Source: an uncultured Bacilli bacterium
Lineage (GTDB): Bacteria; Bacillota_I; Bacilli_A; RFN20; CAG-631
Direction of reading: 5' to 3'
NCBI GenBank assembly: GCA_934201705.1
Contig: CAKPXF010000033.1
Span: 1-18,085, forward strand
Length of the DNA: 18,085 nt
The notes under the pieces are model-generated. The model saw only the letters and a program-made list of their open reading frames with translations, had not been told where the DNA came from and did no database searches. The translations under genes were made by a program, and so were the position numbers. Positions 14,724-18,085 of this stretch are shown here, piece after piece (the stretch's first letter is position 1; every line of letters starts with the position of its first letter).

Positions 14724-15579
14724 AATTTTCTAACACCTTTATAGTGTTTTTAAAATGATATTTACTATATTTTAATAAAAAATCAATGCCATATTTTAAA
14801 ACCATTTTCTTAGCAAAATCATCCACCTTAGATGAAGCCCCTAACGGAATGCTTATATTTAATTCTTTATTTATTTTATTGATTTCTTCAATAAAAAAAT
14901 GCCTTGCAATAATTGCACCACAAGCAACGGCTAAATACTTATTTTCTGATTTTGTTTCAAATGTTATATTTCTTTGTATTTTATTTTTATCATAATCACT
15001 CAAATATCTATAATATAGGTCTTCAGTGCAAAATTCATCCACGACAATTTTGGAAGTAAATCTTGTTTTATTTACTAAATTATATAAAACAAAATTGTGT
15101 AAATAAGCTTTTATCTTATTTAAATTATAGCCTTTATTTATTAAATCATTATATTTTTCATTTGATAAAACAAAATATGCATGTGTAATCTTATCTTTTA
15201 TTAGCTCATATATTTCTTGAATTTTAGCATCATTTAATTGCTTAGAATCCTTAACACCTATGTCTAATAAAAAACTTATGTCATCTTTTTTTACATAGGT
15301 TGCACAAACAACAATTGGCGCTAAATAATCCCCACAGCCTACCTCATCAGACCCTATATGACTATTTAAAAAGCCATTATATGTATCCCATTTATTAGCT
15401 TCTAAATTAGCATCCTTTCCTTGAAATAATATTGTATTATTTTTATAAACAATTACATTTACATTGTCACTTTTAGCTTCAAAAAGCTTGCTTGTATCAT
15501 TACATTCCTTTTGATATTGCTTATAATAATCAATAATCTCTTTTGCTTTATCCGTTGATACTTTAATTGACTTACTCAT
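14722..15579 (-). CDS. rnhC: Ribonuclease HIII
   Basis: RNase HIII cleaves the RNA strand of RNA/DNA hybrids and is found in many Bacillota. Residues 1-70 form the TBP-like substrate-binding domain typical of HIII. The catalytic domain begins SHIGSDEVGCGDYLAPIVVCATYV (73-96), with D78 and E79 as the first metal ligands, followed by GVKDSKQLND (108-117) and VVDEFC. The usual 'DEVGTGD' is DEVGCGD here. I chose the ATG at 15579. A TTG two codons earlier (15585) is in frame but less likely. The gene overlaps the 3' end of the upstream 119-aa gene by eight bases and has only a weak AAGAG site, so translation is coupled. Confidence 0.92.
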   Translation of the reverse strand: MSKSIKVSTDKAKEIIDYYKQYQKECNDTSKLFEAKSDNVNVIVYKNNTILFQGKDANLEANKWDTYNGFLNSHIGSDEVGCGDYLAPIVVCATYVKKDDISFLLDIGVKDSKQLNDAKIQEIYELIKDKITHAYFVLSNEKYNDLINKGYNLNKIKAYLHNFVLYNLVNKTRFTSKIVVDEFCTEDLYYRYLSDYDKNKIQRNITFETKSENKYLAVACGAIIARHFFIEEINKINKELNISIPLGASSKVDDFAKKMVLKYGIDFLLKYSKYHFKNTIKVLEN

Positions 15580-15931
15580 GAACAATATATGTATTTAGCT
15601 CTTCTTTAAACTTATTTAATAAAAAGCGTAGAGCCTTACGTGTTTTACCTTTATTTTCCTTTGAATAAACCGCGACATTAATAATAGTTTGCCCATTGCT
15701 ACCACTTAATAAATTAACAGTTACCTCATAGCCTGCTTTAGATGTAAATATTTCATTAAAAACATCATTATAAGTAATCTTTTTATACTTTAATGATTTT
15801 AAAATATTAATTATATCATTTGCTAAATATGTTGGGCTTTTATTAACCGCGATGCTTCTTAAGGTTGAATCTTTATGTATTTGTGAGCTTTGTGAATAAG
15901 ACTCAAACATTTCTTTTATTCTTTCAAACAT
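15572..15931 (-). CDS. Hypothetical 119-aa protein upstream of rnhC
   Basis: I do not recognise this protein. It starts with a helical, charged segment (FERIKEMFESYSQSS). It then has a mixed alpha/beta core: LANDIINILKSLKYKKITYNDVFNEIF, a strand pair YEVTVNLLSGSNGQTIINVAVYS (residues 68-90), and a final basic helix KTRKALRFLLNKFKEEL. There is no signal peptide or membrane segment. The rnhC ATG overlaps its last codons, and it has its own promoter, so it leads a two-gene operon. In many Bacillota zapA and cvpA neighbour rnhC, but this sequence is not convincingly ZapA. GAGGGTGAAGG precedes the ATG. Confidence 0.6.
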   Translation of the reverse strand: MFERIKEMFESYSQSSQIHKDSTLRSIAVNKSPTYLANDIINILKSLKYKKITYNDVFNEIFTSKAGYEVTVNLLSGSNGQTIINVAVYSKENKGKTRKALRFLLNKFKEELNTYIVHE

Positions 15932-15961
15932 TATACCTTCACCCTCTTTGTCTTTTGCTTA

Positions 15962-15990
15962 ATTATAACAATTGCTAATAAAAATGTAAA
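15962..15990 (-). promoter_or_regulatory. Promoter of the 119-aa gene and rnhC
   Basis: TTTACA (15990-15985), 17 bases, TATAAT (15967-15962) on the minus strand. This is a near-consensus vegetative promoter about 30 bases before the ATG. Confidence 0.6.
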
Positions 15991-16039
15991 TTTTTATTTG
16001 CTTTAATTGCGTTTTACCCTCAAAATATACTAATTCTAC

Positions 16040-16082
16040 TTATAGTAGAGTGATTTACAAACAATTCTACTATAATTATAAC
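16040..16082 (+). promoter_or_regulatory. Promoter with flanking inverted repeat (possible operator)
   Basis: TTTACA (16054-16059), 17 bases, TATAAC (16077-16082) points toward the fusion gene. A perfect 10-base inverted repeat brackets the -35 box: TTATAGTAGA (16040-16049) just upstream and TCTACTATAA (16066-16075) in the spacer. A third half-copy, TCTACT (16035-16040), could pair with AGTAGA (16044-16049) instead. A second TATAAT lies at 16178-16183 without a good -35 box. The rest of the 294-base gap holds the promoter of the opposite gene and a possible IS scar at 16110-16140. Confidence 0.45.
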
Positions 16083-16225
16083 AATCCTAAACGTAGTAAA
16101 TGAATGGTAGAGGTTCACTTAATAATACGTAGAATAATTAAAAGTAATAGTAGGTAGGCTATATTAATAAGTTAAAGTATAATAAACATCGTAATTAAAA
16201 TTATTTAATTAGAAGGAGTAATACT

Positions 16226-18001
16226 ATGAAAGAAATTATACCTATTTTCTATGCTTGTGATGATAACTTTGTTAAATATACAATTGTTTCATTAAAGTCA
16301 TTAATTTTAAATGCTAATAAGAATTACCAATATAAGGTTTATATATTAATCACTAATATATCAAAGGAAATGGAATTATTGGTTAAAGAACTTGAAAATG
16401 ATTATGTAAATATCGAATTTGTTAATGTAATTTCGTACTTAAAGGAAATTAACAAAACACTTCCAATTCGTGATTATTATTCAAAGACAACATATTATCG
16501 TTTATTTATTGCTGAAATGTTTAAGCAATATGACAAAGTAATTTATATTGATAGTGATACAATAGTTTTAAATGATATTTCAAAATTATATAATCATAAT
16601 TTAAAGAACAACTTTGTTGGAGCATGCCATGAGCAAGCAATGCTTCAAACAGAAGTCTTTGGAAATTATGTTGAACAGGTTTTAGGAATATCTAGAAACA
16701 ATTACTTTAATGCTGGATTATTATTAATTAATTGTAAGCAGTTTAGAGAAAACCATATTCTTTTAAAATTTATCAATTTATTAAAAGAATACACTTTCGT
16801 TGTTACTCAAGATGAAGACTATTTAAATATATTATGTCAAAATAGAGTCTTATGGCTTGAGGATTCTTGGAATGTTGAAGTATATGGAGATATTAAGGTA
16901 AAAGAAGAAGATATTAATATAATCCATTTCATTATGGTTTCAAAGCCTTGGCATTATACTAATTGTCGCTTAGAAAATCATTTTTGGAAATATGCTAAAG
17001 AAACTAGTGTTTATAATTTAATTGTTAATGAATTAAACTCATTTACTAAAGAGCAAAAGGAAAATGATGAATTATCAGCTAAAAGACTTGTAGAGATGGC
17101 AATTAAGGAATCTAACAGGGAAGATTCATATTATAAGGTTAAAATTAAAAATAAAGATTTTGATAGAGTTAATATTATTAATAAAATTAAAGAATATGAA
17201 GCTGAAGGACGATTTGATGAGGATGTTGAAAATGATCCACCAACAAAAGAATTACTTCCTAATAAGGTTGATTATTTAAGAAAATCAATTTATTCAAAGG
17301 CTAAAACAAAGCTTGCTTACTTTATGGCTAGAAGATTTTTAAATAATATAATTTCACATAAACAAATGATTGTAAAAGAAATAGAAGGCATTGAAAACTT
17401 TAATGCTTTAAATAGTGGAGCCATTATTACGTGTAATCATTTTAATGCCTTTGATAGCTTTGCCATTCAAATGGCCTATGAAGCTAGTAAGCATAAAAAT
17501 AGAACATTTTATCGTGTAATAAGGGAAGGTAACTATACATCATTTCCTGGTTTTTATGGATTTTTAATGAAAAACTGCTACACTTTACCTTTATCTAGCA
17601 ATACGCAAACAATGAAAAAGTTTATTAAATCAACTAATCTATTATTACAAGAAGGAAACTTTGTATTATTTTATCCAGAGCAAAGTATGTGGTGGAATTA
17701 TAGAAAGCCAAAGCCATTAAAGGATGGGGCTTATCGCTTTGCAAGTAATAATAATGTCCCTGTTTTACCATGCTTTATTACTATGAGTGACAGCAACATT
17801 AAAGGAAATGATGGCTATTTAATTCAAGAATATACTATTCATATTGGAAAGCCAATTTACCCATGTAAGGATAAATCTTTAAAAGAAAATATAAGCTATA
17901 TGAAAAATGAAAATTATAAAGTTTGGAAAAAAATATATGAAAATAGCTATAAAACTAAATTAATATATGATTGTAATGAAGATATTTTATTAAACATTTA
18001 A
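16226..18001 (+). CDS. Fusion of GT8 glycosyltransferase and PlsC-like acyltransferase
   Basis: The 591-residue protein joins two enzyme domains. Residues 1-265 are a family-8 glycosyltransferase: IPIFYACDDNFVKYTIVSLKSL, the metal-binding DSD (109-111) in KVIYIDSDTIVL, YFNAGLLLIN (160-169), QDEDYLN (195-201) and a late IIHFIMVSKPWHY (232-244). A charged linker (about 265-345) follows. Residues 345-545 are an LPLAT/PlsC-type acyltransferase, with the catalytic H-x4-D in TCNHFNAFDSF (402-412; H405, D410) and the acceptor motif FYPEQSMWW (482-490), then PLKDGAYRFA and VPVLPCF. No membrane helix is obvious. I infer that it builds or acylates a glycolipid or surface glycan. Start: ATG eight bases after AAGGAG. 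It stands alone, with an IS-like end immediately downstream. Confidence 0.85.
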   Translation: MKEIIPIFYACDDNFVKYTIVSLKSLILNANKNYQYKVYILITNISKEMELLVKELENDYVNIEFVNVISYLKEINKTLPIRDYYSKTTYYRLFIAEMFKQYDKVIYIDSDTIVLNDISKLYNHNLKNNFVGACHEQAMLQTEVFGNYVEQVLGISRNNYFNAGLLLINCKQFRENHILLKFINLLKEYTFVVTQDEDYLNILCQNRVLWLEDSWNVEVYGDIKVKEEDINIIHFIMVSKPWHYTNCRLENHFWKYAKETSVYNLIVNELNSFTKEQKENDELSAKRLVEMAIKESNREDSYYKVKIKNKDFDRVNIINKIKEYEAEGRFDEDVENDPPTKELLPNKVDYLRKSIYSKAKTKLAYFMARRFLNNIISHKQMIVKEIEGIENFNALNSGAIITCNHFNAFDSFAIQMAYEASKHKNRTFYRVIREGNYTSFPGFYGFLMKNCYTLPLSSNTQTMKKFIKSTNLLLQEGNFVLFYPEQSMWWNYRKPKPLKDGAYRFASNNNVPVLPCFITMSDSNIKGNDGYLIQEYTIHIGKPIYPCKDKSLKENISYMKNENYKVWKKIYENSYKTKLIYDCNEDILLNI

Positions 18002-18012
18002 AAAGGGCTTTT

Positions 18013-18085
18013 GAAGTGAACTGAATATGTTGGACCAACAACATAGGAGGTTCACTTTTAATTATGCGGTACAATAAAAAATTCA
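18013..18085 (+). mobile_element. Probable left end of an IS3-like element
   Basis: TGAACTGAATATGTTGGACC (18017-18036) resembles the left tip of IS3/IS150-type elements. The leader folds into a nested hairpin: AAGTGAAC (18014-18021) with GTTCACTT (18050-18057), and inside it TATGTTG (18026-18032) with CAACATA (18039-18045). The TAGGAGG ribosome site (18044-18050) is inside this structure. An ORF starting MRYNKKF follows. The element continues beyond the window. Confidence 0.5.
18064..18085 (+). CDS. Start of a probable IS3-family OrfA (7 codons)
   Basis: ATG at 18064 opens MRYNKKF and runs off the window edge. Basic starts of the form 'M-x-Y/K-x-x-x-F' are usual for the helix-turn-helix OrfA of IS3-family elements. 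GGAGG lies 13 bases upstream inside a hairpin. With seven residues this is a contextual call only. Confidence 0.4.

Noticed and set aside
14786..14995. 69-codon open frame on the plus strand
   Set aside because: It is antisense to the rnhC coding region and has no supporting signals.
16100..16132. Ten-codon ORF (MNGRGSLNNT) in the leader of the fusion gene
   Set aside because: It has no Shine-Dalgarno and lies in a segment that looks like an IS scar; leader-peptide attenuation is not supported.
18002..18012. AAAAGGGCTTTT as a terminator of the fusion gene
   Set aside because: The stem would have a 2-base loop and no real T-run; too weak to call.

Overview
The window is strongly AT-rich DNA from a low-GC Gram-positive bacterium (Bacillota). 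The genes are short and closely packed, with poly-A/T-rich codons and AAGGAGG-type ribosome binding sites. Tryptophan is read from TGG, and one gene (the RluA-type pseudouridine synthase) ends in TGA, so the genetic code is standard rather than Mycoplasma-type. Gene content (CwlJ-type spore-cortex hydrolase, RNase HIII, paired U32 proteins, DegV/FakB protein, Upp, GT8 enzymes) fits Erysipelotrichia-like or related Bacilli. The CwlJ homologue suggests a spore former or a descendant of one. No tRNA, rRNA, CRISPR array or prophage was seen.

Layout. (1) 1-1302: the right end of an IS3-family insertion sequence abuts, and has beheaded, an AAA+/DUF4143 ATPase gene. The Walker A codons survive but have no usable in-frame start. 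(2) 1513-4019, minus strand: deoD, a NERD-domain membrane protein, a SpoU/TrmH-like protein with a degenerate third motif, and cwlJ. (3) 4159-4614, plus strand: an orphan helical protein, followed by a hairpin and a solitary IS3-type terminal repeat. (4) 4750-10431, minus strand: a tight five-gene operon of TrhP1-like and TrhP2-like U32 proteins, an RluA-family pseudouridine synthase, phosphoglucomutase and a YtqA-type radical SAM protein. Four of the five belong to RNA-modification families. (5) 10463-11338: a DegV protein diverging from a ROK sugar kinase (11466-12377) through overlapping promoters. (6) 12384-13740, minus strand: a nitroreductase and an alpha/beta esterase. (7) 13844-14709, plus strand: upp coupled to a DUF1653 gene, convergent with rnhC and an orphan 119-aa gene across a shared terminator. 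(8) 16226-18001, plus strand: a two-domain fusion of a GT8 glycosyltransferase and a PlsC-type acyltransferase, behind a promoter with a perfect inverted repeat. (9) 18013-18085: the apparent left end of another IS3-like element, with its ribosome binding site inside a nested hairpin.

Most genes are housekeeping: nucleoside salvage (deoD, upp), wobble-uridine and rRNA modification, sugar phosphate metabolism and RNA/DNA hybrid repair. The less ordinary content is the GT8-acyltransferase fusion with its operator-like promoter, the promoter/terminator arrangement between degV and the tRNA-modification operon, the knotted-methyltransferase relative that lacks the usual SAM-loop residues, and IS3-type ends or relics at three or four places. 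I found no clear previously undescribed multi-gene system.
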